The notes under the pieces were generated by a model. It did no database searches, was not told where the DNA came from, and saw only the letters and a list, made by a program, of their open reading frames with translations. From NCBI GenBank assembly GCA_020162035.1, contig JAIUNM010000008.1:62001-126000 (forward strand): a stretch of 64,000 nucleotides of DNA. The letters run 5' to 3'. This stretch comes from Bacteroidota bacterium. Lineage in GTDB: Bacteria > Bacteroidota > Bacteroidia > B-17B0 > Aurantibacillaceae. How positions within the stretch are numbered: the stretch's first letter is position 1; each line of letters starts with the position of its first letter. Positions 54,214 to 63,769 of this stretch are shown here, in pieces. The position numbers were made by a program, and so were the translations under genes.

Positions 54214-54705
54214 ATGACTACAAATTTTAACGCTTTGCAATCACCTCGAAGAAATGACTTTTTAAATGTTTTATGTATTTTATCTTTTGTAGCAATAGGT
54301 TTAATGCTAATATTTTCTTTTTTTATGATGCTTTGTTTAGCAATTGATGTAAATAAATTAAACGACGTTTGGGATCAAGCAGTTCAAGCCAACCCTATGC
54401 TCGAAAACTTTAATCCATCAACATTAATGCACGGTGTTGGTATTATGGGCGCATTAACATTAATTGCAAATTTGTTTTCATTAATGGGGGTAATTATGAT
54501 GTGGAAACTTCAATTTAAAGGATTAATTATTTATGCAATTGCCGAAATTTTTGCAAATTTTATTTCATTATTTATAGATTTAGGAATGCCTCAAGGTCAA
54601 CAAACATCAATAGGTGGTATAATTTTTTGGATATTAATTGATGGCTTATTTGTTTTAGCCTATTATCACAATCTTAAAAAATCACTTACTCAAAACACTA
54701 ATTAA
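54214..54705 (+). CDS. Four-helix membrane protein, unknown function
   Basis: A 163-residue inner membrane protein with hydrophobic stretches near residues 20-45, 72-92, 98-118 and 128-150. There are no charged catalytic motifs and no signal peptide. The GVGIMGALTLIANLFSLMGVIMMWKLQFKG segment is typical of small Bacteroidota membrane proteins that lack a named function. It lies two bases before the peptide transporter gene, so the two are probably cotranscribed. Confidence 0.65.
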   Translation: MTTNFNALQSPRRNDFLNVLCILSFVAIGLMLIFSFFMMLCLAIDVNKLNDVWDQAVQANPMLENFNPSTLMHGVGIMGALTLIANLFSLMGVIMMWKLQFKGLIIYAIAEIFANFISLFIDLGMPQGQQTSIGGIIFWILIDGLFVLAYYHNLKKSLTQNTN

Positions 54706-54707
54706 CT

Positions 54708-56336
54708 ATGAAACAAAAATATCCTAAAGGCTTATTCTTTTTAGTTTTTACCGAATTTTGGGAACGCTTTGGTTACTATTTAATGATAGGTATATTTACT
54801 TTATACATGACTGCCGATGCCAAAGAAGGTGGGTTTGGTTGGGATAACGAAAAAGCCTACGATATTTTTGGAACATTTATTGCAGCCGCATATTTAACCC
54901 CTTTTATGGGCGGTTTGTTAGCCGATTTAAAATTAGGTTATCGGTTTTCAATTATTTTAGGTGGTGCATTAATGGGAATTGGTTATTGTATGCTTGCAAT
55001 TCATCAAGAATGGGCTTTCTATACTTCTTTATTTATTATGGTAATTGGAAATGGTTTCTTTAAACCAAACATTTCTACCTTACTTGGTAATTTATATAAC
55101 TCGCCCGAGTTTAAAGATAAAAAAGACAGTGGTTATAACATTTTTTACATGGGCATTAACCTTGGTGCATTTATTTGCAATTTTATTGGTGCAATATTTT
55201 TAAATAAAATTGGTTGGAATGGGGCATTTATTGCGGCTGGTGTAGGTATGTTTATTGGTGTAATTACTTTTAGTGTTGGACTTAAAAATTTTGCAAATGT
55301 TGATGTTAGAAAAGAACCAAGTAAAGAAGATAAACCTTTTTTAATTCAATTTATTGGAGTTTTATTAGTTGGAACTTTTTTAGCATTAATTAGTTGGTTT
55401 ACAAAAGGTACTATACTTAGCAGCGAAAGCTCTGATGCCTTTTTTATATTTTGTTTACCTGTAATCTTTTTCTTTACTTCTATTTATTTAAAAGCAAGCA
55501 GCGAAGAAAAAAAACCTCTCGGCACCATGTTTACCATATTTTTAATAGTAATTTTATTTTGGACAATTTTTAAACAAAATGGTACAGCACTTACTACATA
55601 TGCTAAAAACTATACAGATAGAAGTGTTCCTGAAAAATACGTTTCTACATTAAACAGTTTGGGTTTTGCCGAAAAAATTAAAGCTGAAAACAAAGAAGTT
55701 GATCAACTAGATGAACAATTTAGAAAAATAAAAGATAAAGAAGGAAATGTTGTTAAGTGTAAAGATTACCCTCCATATTTTAAAAATATCGACCCTAATC
55801 AAATGCCAAAAGAAGGCGAAGAAATTAATTTAGTAAACACAAGTATTTTTCAATCTATCAATCCGTTTTTTGTTGTTGTTTTAACCCCATTATTGGTGGC
55901 ATTTTTTGGTTTTTTAAGAAAACGAGGCAAAGAACCAACCACGGCAAGTAAAATAATGTATGGTTTATTAATTAGTGCTTTATCAACATTAGTAATGGTT
56001 GCAGCAATTCATTTTACAAATAATGGTATGCATAAAGCAAGCGCATGGTGGCTAATAGGTTGTTATGGCGTTATAACGGTTGGCGAGTTGTGTTTAAGCC
56101 CAATGGGATTATCAATGGTTTCAAAATTATCGCCTCCTCGTTTAACTGCTTTAATGATGGGCGCATGGAGTTTAGCAACCTCTATTGGAAACAAAACCAG
56201 TAGCGAAATTGCTAAATTTTGGGATAAATATGACAATAAGGCCGATTACTTTTGGCTAAACTTTGGCTTATTAATGTTGGCATTTTTAATAATGTTGTTT
56301 TTATTAAAACGTTTAAATCAAGTTTTTAAAAAATAA
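54708..56336 (+). CDS. POT-family proton-dependent oligopeptide transporter
   Basis: A 542-residue major-facilitator-type transporter that should import di- or tripeptides with protons. The diagnostic EFWERFGYY motif (ExxERFxYY, about residues 16-24) is present near the N-terminus. Other POT signatures are GGLLADLKLGYR and NGFFKPNISTLLGNLY, a match to the FIxxGxGxxKP pattern. A hydrophilic loop (about 300-370) divides the halves, as in several Bacteroidota members. It starts two bases after the preceding gene and ends five bases before pdxH. Confidence 0.93.
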   Translation: MKQKYPKGLFFLVFTEFWERFGYYLMIGIFTLYMTADAKEGGFGWDNEKAYDIFGTFIAAAYLTPFMGGLLADLKLGYRFSIILGGALMGIGYCMLAIHQEWAFYTSLFIMVIGNGFFKPNISTLLGNLYNSPEFKDKKDSGYNIFYMGINLGAFICNFIGAIFLNKIGWNGAFIAAGVGMFIGVITFSVGLKNFANVDVRKEPSKEDKPFLIQFIGVLLVGTFLALISWFTKGTILSSESSDAFFIFCLPVIFFFTSIYLKASSEEKKPLGTMFTIFLIVILFWTIFKQNGTALTTYAKNYTDRSVPEKYVSTLNSLGFAEKIKAENKEVDQLDEQFRKIKDKEGNVVKCKDYPPYFKNIDPNQMPKEGEEINLVNTSIFQSINPFFVVVLTPLLVAFFGFLRKRGKEPTTASKIMYGLLISALSTLVMVAAIHFTNNGMHKASAWWLIGCYGVITVGELCLSPMGLSMVSKLSPPRLTALMMGAWSLATSIGNKTSSEIAKFWDKYDNKADYFWLNFGLLMLAFLIMLFLLKRLNQVFKK

Positions 56337-56341
56337 TAACT

Positions 56342-56992
56342 ATGGAAAACACAAGTAATACAATTTCGCAAATTAGAGAAGAATTTATTAAAGGCAGTTT
56401 ATCTGAAAACGAAGTAGAAAGTTTACCTGATTTACAATTTAATAAATGGATGCAACAAGGTATTGATGCTAAAATTACCGAAGTTCAAGCATTTAATTTA
56501 TGTACGGTTAGTGCTGAAAACAAACCGAGTAATAGAATTGTTTATTTACGAGAGTTTGGCAATAATAAGTTTTATTTTTATACTAATTATCAATCAAAAA
56601 AAGGAATTGATATAGCCCATAACAATAATGTAAGTGCATGTTTTTTTTATCCAGAACTAGAAAGACAAATAAGAATTGAAGGCACAATTACATTTGCCGA
56701 AAAAGAAAAATGTGACAGTTATTTTAACTCTCGCCCACGCGAAAGTCAAATTGGAGCATGGAGCTCTCCTCAAAGTAAAATAATAAATACACGCAACGAA
56801 CTAGAAAATATTTTAGACTCTAACACTTCTAAATTTAGCAATCAAGTTATTCAACGTCCTGATTTTTGGGGGGGCTATATTATAAATGCAAATTATTACG
56901 AGTTTTGGCAAGGCCGTAGAAGCAGGCTACACGATAGAATTTGTTACGAATTAAAAAACAATAAATGGGAAATTTATAGAATTGCGCCATAA
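56342..56992 (+). CDS. pdxH: Pyridoxine/pyridoxamine 5'-phosphate oxidase
   Basis: An FMN enzyme that produces pyridoxal 5'-phosphate. The 216-residue protein has PSNRIVYLREF (FMN/substrate binding), FYTNYQSKKGIDIAHN, YFNSRPRESQIGAWSSPQS and the C-terminal FWQGRRSRLHDRICY with the substrate-binding RxH. All family-defining motifs are intact and the length is normal. It lies between a peptide transporter and an agmatinase-like gene, apparently as a simple neighbour. Confidence 0.97.
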   Translation: MENTSNTISQIREEFIKGSLSENEVESLPDLQFNKWMQQGIDAKITEVQAFNLCTVSAENKPSNRIVYLREFGNNKFYFYTNYQSKKGIDIAHNNNVSACFFYPELERQIRIEGTITFAEKEKCDSYFNSRPRESQIGAWSSPQSKIINTRNELENILDSNTSKFSNQVIQRPDFWGGYIINANYYEFWQGRRSRLHDRICYELKNNKWEIYRIAP

Positions 56993-57010
56993 AATATTTC
57001 ATAAAAAACA

Positions 57011-58069
57011 ATGACAAAACAAGAGAAGATTAAAAATTTTGATGCAAATGGTATAGGACAATTAAACGATGGTATGTTTGGTTTACCCTTTACTAAAGAT
57101 GAATGCGAAACCATATTAATTCCTGTACCTTGGGAGGTAACCGTTAGTTATGGAGGAGGCACTGCAAATGGACCTCAGGCAATTTTAGATGCAAGCTATC
57201 AAGTTGATTTATACGACCCTTATGTAAAAAATGCTTGGCATTTAGGTATTGCAATGGAAGAAATTAGCGAGGAAGTAAAAACAAAAAGCAATAATAACAG
57301 AGAGGCGGCAGAAAATTACATTAATGAATTAGCTAATGGCGCTAATCAATCTAATCCTGAATTGCTAAATATTGCAAACTTAATTTTAAACGAATGCGAG
57401 TGGTTAAACAATTGGGTTAAACAAAAATGTTTATTCCATTTAAACCAAAATAAAACAGTTGGTTTAGTTGGTGGAGATCACAGCACACCATTGGGGATGA
57501 TACATGCCCTATCTGAAAAATATTCAGAATTTGCAATTTTACAAATTGATGCACATGCCGATTTAAGAGTTGCTTACGAAGGTTTTACCTACAGCCACGC
57601 AAGTATTATGTATAATGCTTTAAAAACTAAACAAGTGCAAAAGTTAGTACAAGTTGGCATTCGAGATTATTGCGAAGAAGAACTAAATATTATAAACAGC
57701 AGCAATGGTAGAATAAAAACTTTTTTTGACAGAGATATTAAGTATGCACAATTTAATGGGGATAGTTGGGATAGAATTGTTAACCGTATAATTAATGAAT
57801 TACCTCAAAATATTTATTTAAGTTTTGATATAGATGGCCTAGACCCAAAATTATGTCCAAACACTGGGACGCCTGTAGCAGGCGGATTTGAAACAGAACA
57901 AGTTTTGTTTCTTTTAGAAAAAATTGTAAGTACAGGCAGAAAAATTATTGCTTTTGATTTAAATGAAGTTAGTCCAGCAATAGATAATGATTGGGATGCA
58001 AACGTAGCAGCAAGATTAATTTATAGAATTTGTAATTTAGTTGCATATAGTCAAGGTAAAAAAGTTTAA
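57011..58069 (+). CDS. Agmatinase/arginase-family ureohydrolase
   Basis: A 352-residue manganese ureohydrolase. Metal-binding motifs are complete: GGDHS (154-158, H157), IDAHADL (D180, H182, D184) and SFDIDGLDP (about 273-281). The sequence VPWEVTVSYGGGTANGPQAILDAS is typical of agmatinase (SpeB), whereas an arginase would have different substrate loops. It likely cleaves agmatine to putrescine and urea. Formimidoylglutamase is the other possibility. The stop is four bases from that of the convergent transpeptidase gene. Confidence 0.88.
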   Translation: MTKQEKIKNFDANGIGQLNDGMFGLPFTKDECETILIPVPWEVTVSYGGGTANGPQAILDASYQVDLYDPYVKNAWHLGIAMEEISEEVKTKSNNNREAAENYINELANGANQSNPELLNIANLILNECEWLNNWVKQKCLFHLNQNKTVGLVGGDHSTPLGMIHALSEKYSEFAILQIDAHADLRVAYEGFTYSHASIMYNALKTKQVQKLVQVGIRDYCEEELNIINSSNGRIKTFFDRDIKYAQFNGDSWDRIVNRIINELPQNIYLSFDIDGLDPKLCPNTGTPVAGGFETEQVLFLLEKIVSTGRKIIAFDLNEVSPAIDNDWDANVAARLIYRICNLVAYSQGKKV

Positions 58070-58073
58070 AAAA

Positions 58074-59747
58074 TTATTTATAAACCATTTTCATCATTTC
58101 TTCATCTTTTCTATAAATATCTATAAACTTTTGTAGGTTACCCACACTGTCTGTTGTTGCGGTATAATAACGCACATAAAGCTGTAATGGTTTTTTAATA
58201 TTTATTTGCCTTTGTTCTTGCTTACCAAAATAAGCAGTTAATGTATCATAAGGTATTTTTAAAGTATCCTCTCTAATTAAAAACCTTGCAAATGCGTCAA
58301 ACTGCTCAAGTCTCATACAGCCATGACTTTGAAAACGATAAAAGGTTTTAAAATAACGTTTACTATTTGTGTCGTGTAAATAAACACCATGTTTATTATT
58401 AAAATTAAACTTACAAATTCCTAAACTGTTTTCGTTTCCTATTCTCTGTCTAAATTTTACTGGTAAATAATTTTTATTAAATCGTTTCCAATTTAACTTA
58501 CCTAAATTTGTTACAACTTTACCATTACCATCAATAACTTCAAAATTCTTTTTATGCAGGTAATTAGTGTCTCTTTGTACAGCTGGTAAAATCTCTTCCC
58601 AAGCAATTTTATAAGGCACGTTCCAATAAGGATAAATCATCATGTAATTTATTTTGCTTTTTAATGTTGGAGTTTGATTTTCGGGCTTACCAACTACTAC
58701 TCTACTTTTTAAAACTAAAGTATCTATTTTGTGTTTTTTATCCCATTCCCAAACATACATCATAGCAGAGGGAATGTTAACAATTGTATATTGTTTAGGG
58801 TATTTAGCAGGTTCCCATCGCCACCTTTCAAGCGCCATTTCAATTTGTCTAATTGTTTTTTCTTTATCTAAACCAAGTGCTTGTTTTGTGTATTTACCTA
58901 GCTTACCATCTGTTTCTAAATTAAATGTTGCTTGAAATTTTTTAATTGCTTTTGCAAGTTTTAAACTATCATTAATTTTTAATGTGTCGTTATAATATCC
59001 TGTTTCTATAAACCTTTGTTTTAATTTATTTTTTAGAGCGGGAGTATCCAAAACATTTGTAAATGAAATGCTATCCCAAAATAATTTATCATTTTGAAAA
59101 ATATAATTACGCAAAGCTTGTTTTAAAAATTGATACCCTTCATGTTTTGGCTCTAAAGAATCTAATGCAGTTCTAACTTTGTTTGAGTCTATTCCAAATT
59201 TCAAAATACCTAACCAATTAGTATCTAATTTTAAAGGATTCCATTCGCGCAAAAGTGTATCGTATGCAAAACGACCTTTATTTAAATGTGCGCCAAACAT
59301 AAGGTAAGCATTAGTAAGTAAAACTTCAAATTTGGCAATATTGGTAACATTATAGGTACTATCTGTTTTATTATAAAAATTATTTTTTAACGAATCTAAT
59401 TTTTTAAAATGATATTCGTTTGCATACAAGCCATATTGCCTGGCTTCTTTAACTATTTTAAAAAGAGTATCACATAAAACGTTAAACTTTCCTGATTTTG
59501 TATAATTTAATTGATTAAGTTTTATTACATTTTTATAAAATGGGTAAGCAAATAAAGTGTCAGAATCTATAATCAAAAGAGTATCTCCTTTAACATTATT
59601 GTGCAATTCATTTAAAATTAACAGGGCTTCAGCATCAACATTTTGTGGCTCTTTAATCTTTCTAACAACAATTTCATTATTATTATTTTTAGTATTACAT
59701 GCAAATAATAGTGTTATAAAAAAAAGTAATATGTAAATTCCTTTCAA
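58074..59747 (-). CDS. L,D-transpeptidase (YcbB-like) lipoprotein
   Basis: A 557-residue cell-wall enzyme that should cross-link peptidoglycan. The TTG start gives a signal with lipobox LFACN near residue 17. Residues about 60-230 are a helical scaffold. A peptidoglycan-binding domain (about 255-285, KLAKAIKKFQATFNLETDGKLG) and a YkuD catalytic domain (about 310-510) follow. The catalytic motif is SHGCMRL with C477 and H475, and a further conserved site is GVYLHDT. It faces the agmatinase-like gene across four bases. Regulation is not visible. Confidence 0.9.
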   Translation of the reverse strand: MKGIYILLFFITLLFACNTKNNNNEIVVRKIKEPQNVDAEALLILNELHNNVKGDTLLIIDSDTLFAYPFYKNVIKLNQLNYTKSGKFNVLCDTLFKIVKEARQYGLYANEYHFKKLDSLKNNFYNKTDSTYNVTNIAKFEVLLTNAYLMFGAHLNKGRFAYDTLLREWNPLKLDTNWLGILKFGIDSNKVRTALDSLEPKHEGYQFLKQALRNYIFQNDKLFWDSISFTNVLDTPALKNKLKQRFIETGYYNDTLKINDSLKLAKAIKKFQATFNLETDGKLGKYTKQALGLDKEKTIRQIEMALERWRWEPAKYPKQYTIVNIPSAMMYVWEWDKKHKIDTLVLKSRVVVGKPENQTPTLKSKINYMMIYPYWNVPYKIAWEEILPAVQRDTNYLHKKNFEVIDGNGKVVTNLGKLNWKRFNKNYLPVKFRQRIGNENSLGICKFNFNNKHGVYLHDTNSKRYFKTFYRFQSHGCMRLEQFDAFARFLIREDTLKIPYDTLTAYFGKQEQRQINIKKPLQLYVRYYTATTDSVGNLQKFIDIYRKDEEMMKMVYK

Positions 59748-59793
59748 AATATTGCTAAAAATTTAGTTTTTAATTTGATAACAAACATAAATA

Positions 59794-59827
59794 AAAAAGC
59801 CCTTCAAGAATCTTGAAGGGCTTTTTA
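59794..59827 (-). terminator. Strong terminator after the type A sorting-tail gene
   Basis: A near-perfect 14-16 base hairpin (AAAAAGCCCTTCAAGA at 59794-59809 and its complement at 59811-59826) with T/A tracts on both sides. It lies about 15 bases past the stop at 59842, upstream of the transpeptidase gene. Confidence 0.9.
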
Positions 59828-59841
59828 TTTTTTTAAATTAA

Positions 59842-60891
59842 TTATTTATTTAAAACAATTCTTTTAACCATTTTATCTTTACCGTTACTTACTGTAACAA
59901 AATAAATACCGTTATCAAATTTGCTTAAATCAATAGAAACGTTTTCAAATTGAGCATTTTTAATTTCTCTTGCTTCAATTACTTGGCCTAAAGTATTTGT
60001 AACATTTATTGAAACATTTGCAGCCTCAGTTAATGCTAAGTTAACAAACACATCTCCATTAGTTGGGTTAGGTAATACAGATACATTTTTATTTAAACCT
60101 GTAGCTTTTGTCATACCTACTGTACTAACACTTCCGCTAATAATTGGGAAAATTGCTAAATTAGCTTTAAATGTAGAGCCCCAAGCTGGGTTCATTCCAT
60201 TCCATGAATCATCCGACCATTTTTCCCATGCATTATTAACTGCAGCAAGTGTTCCTGATTGAGCATAAACAACCATAGTGTCGCCAGCAGTTGTAGGGGT
60301 AACAACAGAAGCATAAAAACCTGCAGTAACTGATATTGGAGTTGTGAACATAAATGTATATGTAAATGCTGCGGTACTAGTGCCAGCTGCAGCTACAATT
60401 GTACTAACTGATTCAGATTTTGAACCCATTAATGCACCTGGTGCAGCAGTGTTGCTAGTTCCTGCATAAATATTTAATGCAGTCATAGGGTTGTTAGTTG
60501 ATGAAGATACGCCATAGTTAAGAGCAGCATTTCTATATAAATATACTACTGCACCTGTAATTGACGCATTTGATACAGCGTTAGAATAAGAAGAAGCAGG
60601 GAAATATTGCGCTTTTTCTTTATCATCGTAACAATTTGATCCTACAACATAACCAGCCTTTGGAGAACATCCTGGTGTTGCAGTATCAGAACCTGCTGTG
60701 TTTAAACCAATAGAAGTGCTAGTGCCTGAAAATGGGCTTACTAATACTGTTGTTGGTGTGCTGTTAGCTTTTGCTGCAGCAGTTACATCAATAAAACCAT
60801 ATTGAGTTGTTGAAGTAACAATTTTTCCTGTTTGTGCTACTGCAGCAGTTGATAATGCAATAGCAGAAATTGTAAGTAATTTTTTAATCAT
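59842..60891 (-). CDS. Secreted protein with type A type IX sorting domain
   Basis: A 349-residue exported protein. After a signal peptide (about 1-20, ending AAVAQ) comes a Ser/Thr/Ala/Gly-rich beta domain (about 20-265) of no family I recognise. The C-terminal about 80 residues are a type A sorting domain. They carry VSVLPNPTNGDVFVNL, VTNTLGQVIEARE and the end motif FDNGIYFVTVSNGKDKMVKRIVLNK (given by its ends), which target the protein to the type IX secretion system. Cargo function unknown. Confidence 0.85.
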   Translation of the reverse strand: MIKKLLTISAIALSTAAVAQTGKIVTSTTQYGFIDVTAAAKANSTPTTVLVSPFSGTSTSIGLNTAGSDTATPGCSPKAGYVVGSNCYDDKEKAQYFPASSYSNAVSNASITGAVVYLYRNAALNYGVSSSTNNPMTALNIYAGTSNTAAPGALMGSKSESVSTIVAAAGTSTAAFTYTFMFTTPISVTAGFYASVVTPTTAGDTMVVYAQSGTLAAVNNAWEKWSDDSWNGMNPAWGSTFKANLAIFPIISGSVSTVGMTKATGLNKNVSVLPNPTNGDVFVNLALTEAANVSINVTNTLGQVIEAREIKNAQFENVSIDLSKFDNGIYFVTVSNGKDKMVKRIVLNK

Positions 60892-60943
60892 GTTTTGTGT
60901 TTTTAAAATTTTGTCTAAAATAGTAAATAATTTAATTGAAATG

Positions 60944-61294
60944 TTATTTTAAAGTTAATTTTTTTTGTTTTGTTAAACCACTAAAAACTAAATTGTAAGA
61001 ATCTAAAATCCAATTTAATACCAGTTTTGAATTTGTGCCTTTTTCGCAAACAATAGTGTTCCAATGTTTTTTGTTCATATGGTATCCAGGTTCTACAAAA
61101 TGGTATTTTTCTCTTAGTTCAACAGCATAATTAGGTTCACATTTAACATTAATACTTATAGGGTTGCTATCCAACGCTAATAATAAAAACATTTTGCCAC
61201 CCACTTTAAAAACTAAAGTGTTTTCATCAAACGGAAAACTCTCCTCTACTCCTTTTAATTTTAAACAATAATCTCTAATAAATTCAACATCCAT
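60944..61294 (-). CDS. MmcQ/YjbR-family protein
   Basis: A small cytoplasmic protein of about 116 residues of the MmcQ/YjbR double-wing DNA-binding-like family. The pattern EFIRDYCLKLKGVEESFPFDENTLVFKVGGKMFLLL and PGYHMNKKHWNTI is characteristic. The ATG at 61294 (MDVEFIRDY) is preferred over an upstream one at 61330, which adds 12 hydrophobic residues. Its role is not established for the family. It is divergent from exbB. Confidence 0.85.
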   Translation of the reverse strand: MDVEFIRDYCLKLKGVEESFPFDENTLVFKVGGKMFLLLALDSNPISINVKCEPNYAVELREKYHFVEPGYHMNKKHWNTIVCEKGTNSKLVLNWILDSYNLVFSGLTKQKKLTLK

Positions 61295-61430
61295 AAACCA
61301 AATATGCAAAAAAACATACCATTTATACAATAATATTTAAAAAAATAAGTTTTAATAAGCAATTTTGCTCATAAAATTACTTAACATTAAATTAATGTAA
61401 AAATTGGTTTTAAGTTCAAAAACAATTTAT

Positions 61431-61438
61431 TAAGTTTG
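61431..61438 (+). promoter_or_regulatory. -7 promoter box for the exbB-exbD-exbD-tonB operon
   Basis: TAAGTTTG at 61431-61438 fits TAnnTTTG. A TTG lies 24 bases upstream (61404-61406), a little far, so the promoter is moderately supported. The leader to the ATG at 61481 would be about 35 bases. Confidence 0.4.
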
Positions 61439-61480
61439 ACAAAATTTATATTAAACATAAACACAAAAAAATAAAGAAGT

Positions 61481-62284
61481 ATGAGTTCAAAGAAAACATC
61501 GGGAGGTTTCCCATTAATCGTTTCGTTTTTAGCCATTGTAATTTGCTTAGCAATTGGTTGGGGTATTTACAAAGGCATTTTAGGTGCGCCTGCTAACTTT
61601 GAGGGAGGTAACATAGACTCGCACAAACCTATAAACATTTTAGGTACAATGTACATGGGTGGTTTTATTGTGCCTATTTTAATTGGATTTTTATTAACTG
61701 TAATTACTTTCGCAATTGAACGTTTTTTCACAATATACAAAGCTGCAGGTGTTGGTAATACAGATAAATTTATTGCAAACGTAAAACAATTAGTGAGTGC
61801 TCAAGATTTTGAAGGTGCTATTGCTGCTTGTGATAAACAAAAAGGCTCTTTAGCAAACGTAATACACGAGGGTATTGCAAAATATCAATTCGTACAAAAC
61901 GATTCTTCAATGGATAAAGACGCAAAAGTTGCATCTATCCAAAAAGCTTTAGAAGAAGCTACAGCTTTAGAATTACCTATGTTATCTAAAAACATGGTGG
62001 TTATTTCTACAATGGCTTCTATTGGTACTTTAGCTGGTTTAATTGGTACAGTTGTAGGTATGATTCGTGCGTTTGCCGCTTTAGCTAACGCTGGCGCGCC
62101 TGATACCGCTGCTTTAGCAACTGGTATTTCCGAAGCCCTTGTTAATACCTTAGTTGGTATCTTAACTTCTGCTTTTGCAATTATTTTCTACAATTATTTT
62201 AGCAATCGTATCGATCAAATTACTTACGCAATGGATGAAGCTGGATTCTCTATAATTCAAGAATTCCAATCTCACGGTAAGTAA
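61481..62284 (+). CDS. exbB: MotA/TolQ/ExbB proton-channel protein
   Basis: The 267-residue proton-channel subunit that uses the proton motive force to energise TonB. Membrane helices are at about 11-31, 51-75, 168-190 and 205-235. The conserved channel region ATLELPMLS...IGTLAGLIGTVVGMIRAF (about 157-195) is present, with the family loop DTAALATGISEALVNTLVGI. It is first in an operon with two ExbD genes and tonB, which is the common Bacteroidota arrangement. Confidence 0.95.
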   Translation: MSSKKTSGGFPLIVSFLAIVICLAIGWGIYKGILGAPANFEGGNIDSHKPINILGTMYMGGFIVPILIGFLLTVITFAIERFFTIYKAAGVGNTDKFIANVKQLVSAQDFEGAIAACDKQKGSLANVIHEGIAKYQFVQNDSSMDKDAKVASIQKALEEATALELPMLSKNMVVISTMASIGTLAGLIGTVVGMIRAFAALANAGAPDTAALATGISEALVNTLVGILTSAFAIIFYNYFSNRIDQITYAMDEAGFSIIQEFQSHGK

Positions 62285-62364
62285 TAAACCTTTAACTCTA
62301 AAAAAATATTTTATTAGAGTTATGGAAATTTAAATAATTATACATCTAAATAAAAAAAGAAATT

Positions 62365-63063
62365 ATGTCAAAAAAACCATCAAAAGGAGGAGCCCCCGCA
62401 TTGGATATGACGCCAATGGTTGACTTGGCTTTCTTATTGGTAACATTTTTTATGTTGACAGCTTCTTTTCGCATGGCAGAACCAGTAACGGTAGACCCTC
62501 CATCTTCTATTGGAAATGTGGCTTTACCTGATAATCATATATTGGTTACAATCGACCCAAATGGACGCATATATTTTGGTATTTCAAACACAACAGCAAA
62601 AGTTAATGCTTTAAAAGAAATGTCAGCAAAATATAAAGTTGATTTTAACGAAAAACAGTCTGCAAAATTTGGCGGAATTCCAAGTTTTGGAGTTGATATA
62701 AAAGATTTACCTGCATACATTGATGCGAAAGATGAGGAACGTAAAAACTTTAAAGGAATTAATAAAAATGGCCAATCTGGTGTACCAATGGATACCATTA
62801 CACCTAACAATCAATTAAAAGATTGGATTGCTATTGGAGGGCGCGAAGCAGTAAGAGTTTACAACGAAGCAAAAGCAGAAGCTACAGCCTCGGGACAAGA
62901 TTTTAAAGCTGAAAAACCGCGCTATGCAATTAAATGCGACTCTAAAACAAAATACATTTTTGTTAAAAATGTAGTTAAAACCTTTACAGATTTAAAAATA
63001 TTCCAGTTTAATTTAATTACATCGCTCGAGGGCGGTGGAACTGTAATTGAACCAACAAAATAA
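62365..63063 (+). CDS. exbD: ExbD/TolR-family protein (first paralogue)
   Basis: A 232-residue ExbD-type protein with one N-terminal helix. MTPMVDLAFLLVTFFMLTASFRMAEP (given by its ends, about 15-40) carries the conserved proton-carrying aspartate D20. A periplasmic domain of about 190 residues follows, larger than E. coli ExbD (about 140) because of an insertion near residues 70-150. It sits between exbB and the second ExbD. Confidence 0.92.
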   Translation: MSKKPSKGGAPALDMTPMVDLAFLLVTFFMLTASFRMAEPVTVDPPSSIGNVALPDNHILVTIDPNGRIYFGISNTTAKVNALKEMSAKYKVDFNEKQSAKFGGIPSFGVDIKDLPAYIDAKDEERKNFKGINKNGQSGVPMDTITPNNQLKDWIAIGGREAVRVYNEAKAEATASGQDFKAEKPRYAIKCDSKTKYIFVKNVVKTFTDLKIFQFNLITSLEGGGTVIEPTK

Positions 63064-63117
63064 TTGTTTTACCATAATTAATGAAAAATTAATCATTAAT
63101 AAAGAAAATATAAAAAA

Positions 63118-63759
63118 ATGGCAGAAATAGCAGATAGTGGTGGCGGAGGCCACAAGGGCGGTAAAAAACGCGCAAAAAAACAAAGCACGCGAATAGATAT
63201 GACGCCAATGGTTGACTTAGCGTTTTTGTTATTAACGTTTTTCGTTTTAACTGCAACGTTTAGCAAACCAAAATCAATGGAATTAACTTTTCCAGACCCT
63301 AACATTATACCCGAAGAACAAACTAAAATTAAAAAAGGGGTTACTTTTTTATTAACAAAAGACGATAAAATTTTATATTATGAAGGGGAGTTTAGAGATA
63401 AAGATGACGATAAAGGTAAAATGACCGTTTTACAAGAACTTAGTTTTTCTCGAGATGCAAAAAACAGTTTACGAGCTTATGTTTTAAAAAATAGCGAAGA
63501 AATGCATACTAAAATATTAGCGCTTAAAAAACAATTTGAGGCTGATCAAATGCCAGACACTACTTACAAAAGAAAAGTGCGTGAAGTTAAAGCAGATAAA
63601 GAATCTTTTACCTATTTAATTAAAACTGACGATAAAGCAACCTATAAAAATGTTATTGATGTTATTGACGAGTTAAACTACAACGCAGTTGGTAAATATG
63701 TAATGGTTGATTTAATTAAACCGGAGTTTGATATGTTAATTGCTAAAGTAGGACAATAA
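63118..63759 (+). CDS. exbD: ExbD/TolR-family protein (second paralogue)
   Basis: A 213-residue ExbD-type protein. After a Gly/Lys-rich N-terminal segment comes DMTPMVDLAFLLLTFFVLTATF (given by its ends, about 28-50), with the conserved aspartate near residue 34. The periplasmic region (about 55-213) differs from the first paralogue in sequence. Two different ExbDs in one operon are common in this phylum. Confidence 0.92.
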   Translation: MAEIADSGGGGHKGGKKRAKKQSTRIDMTPMVDLAFLLLTFFVLTATFSKPKSMELTFPDPNIIPEEQTKIKKGVTFLLTKDDKILYYEGEFRDKDDDKGKMTVLQELSFSRDAKNSLRAYVLKNSEEMHTKILALKKQFEADQMPDTTYKRKVREVKADKESFTYLIKTDDKATYKNVIDVIDELNYNAVGKYVMVDLIKPEFDMLIAKVGQ

Positions 63760-63769
63760 AAAAATTAAT

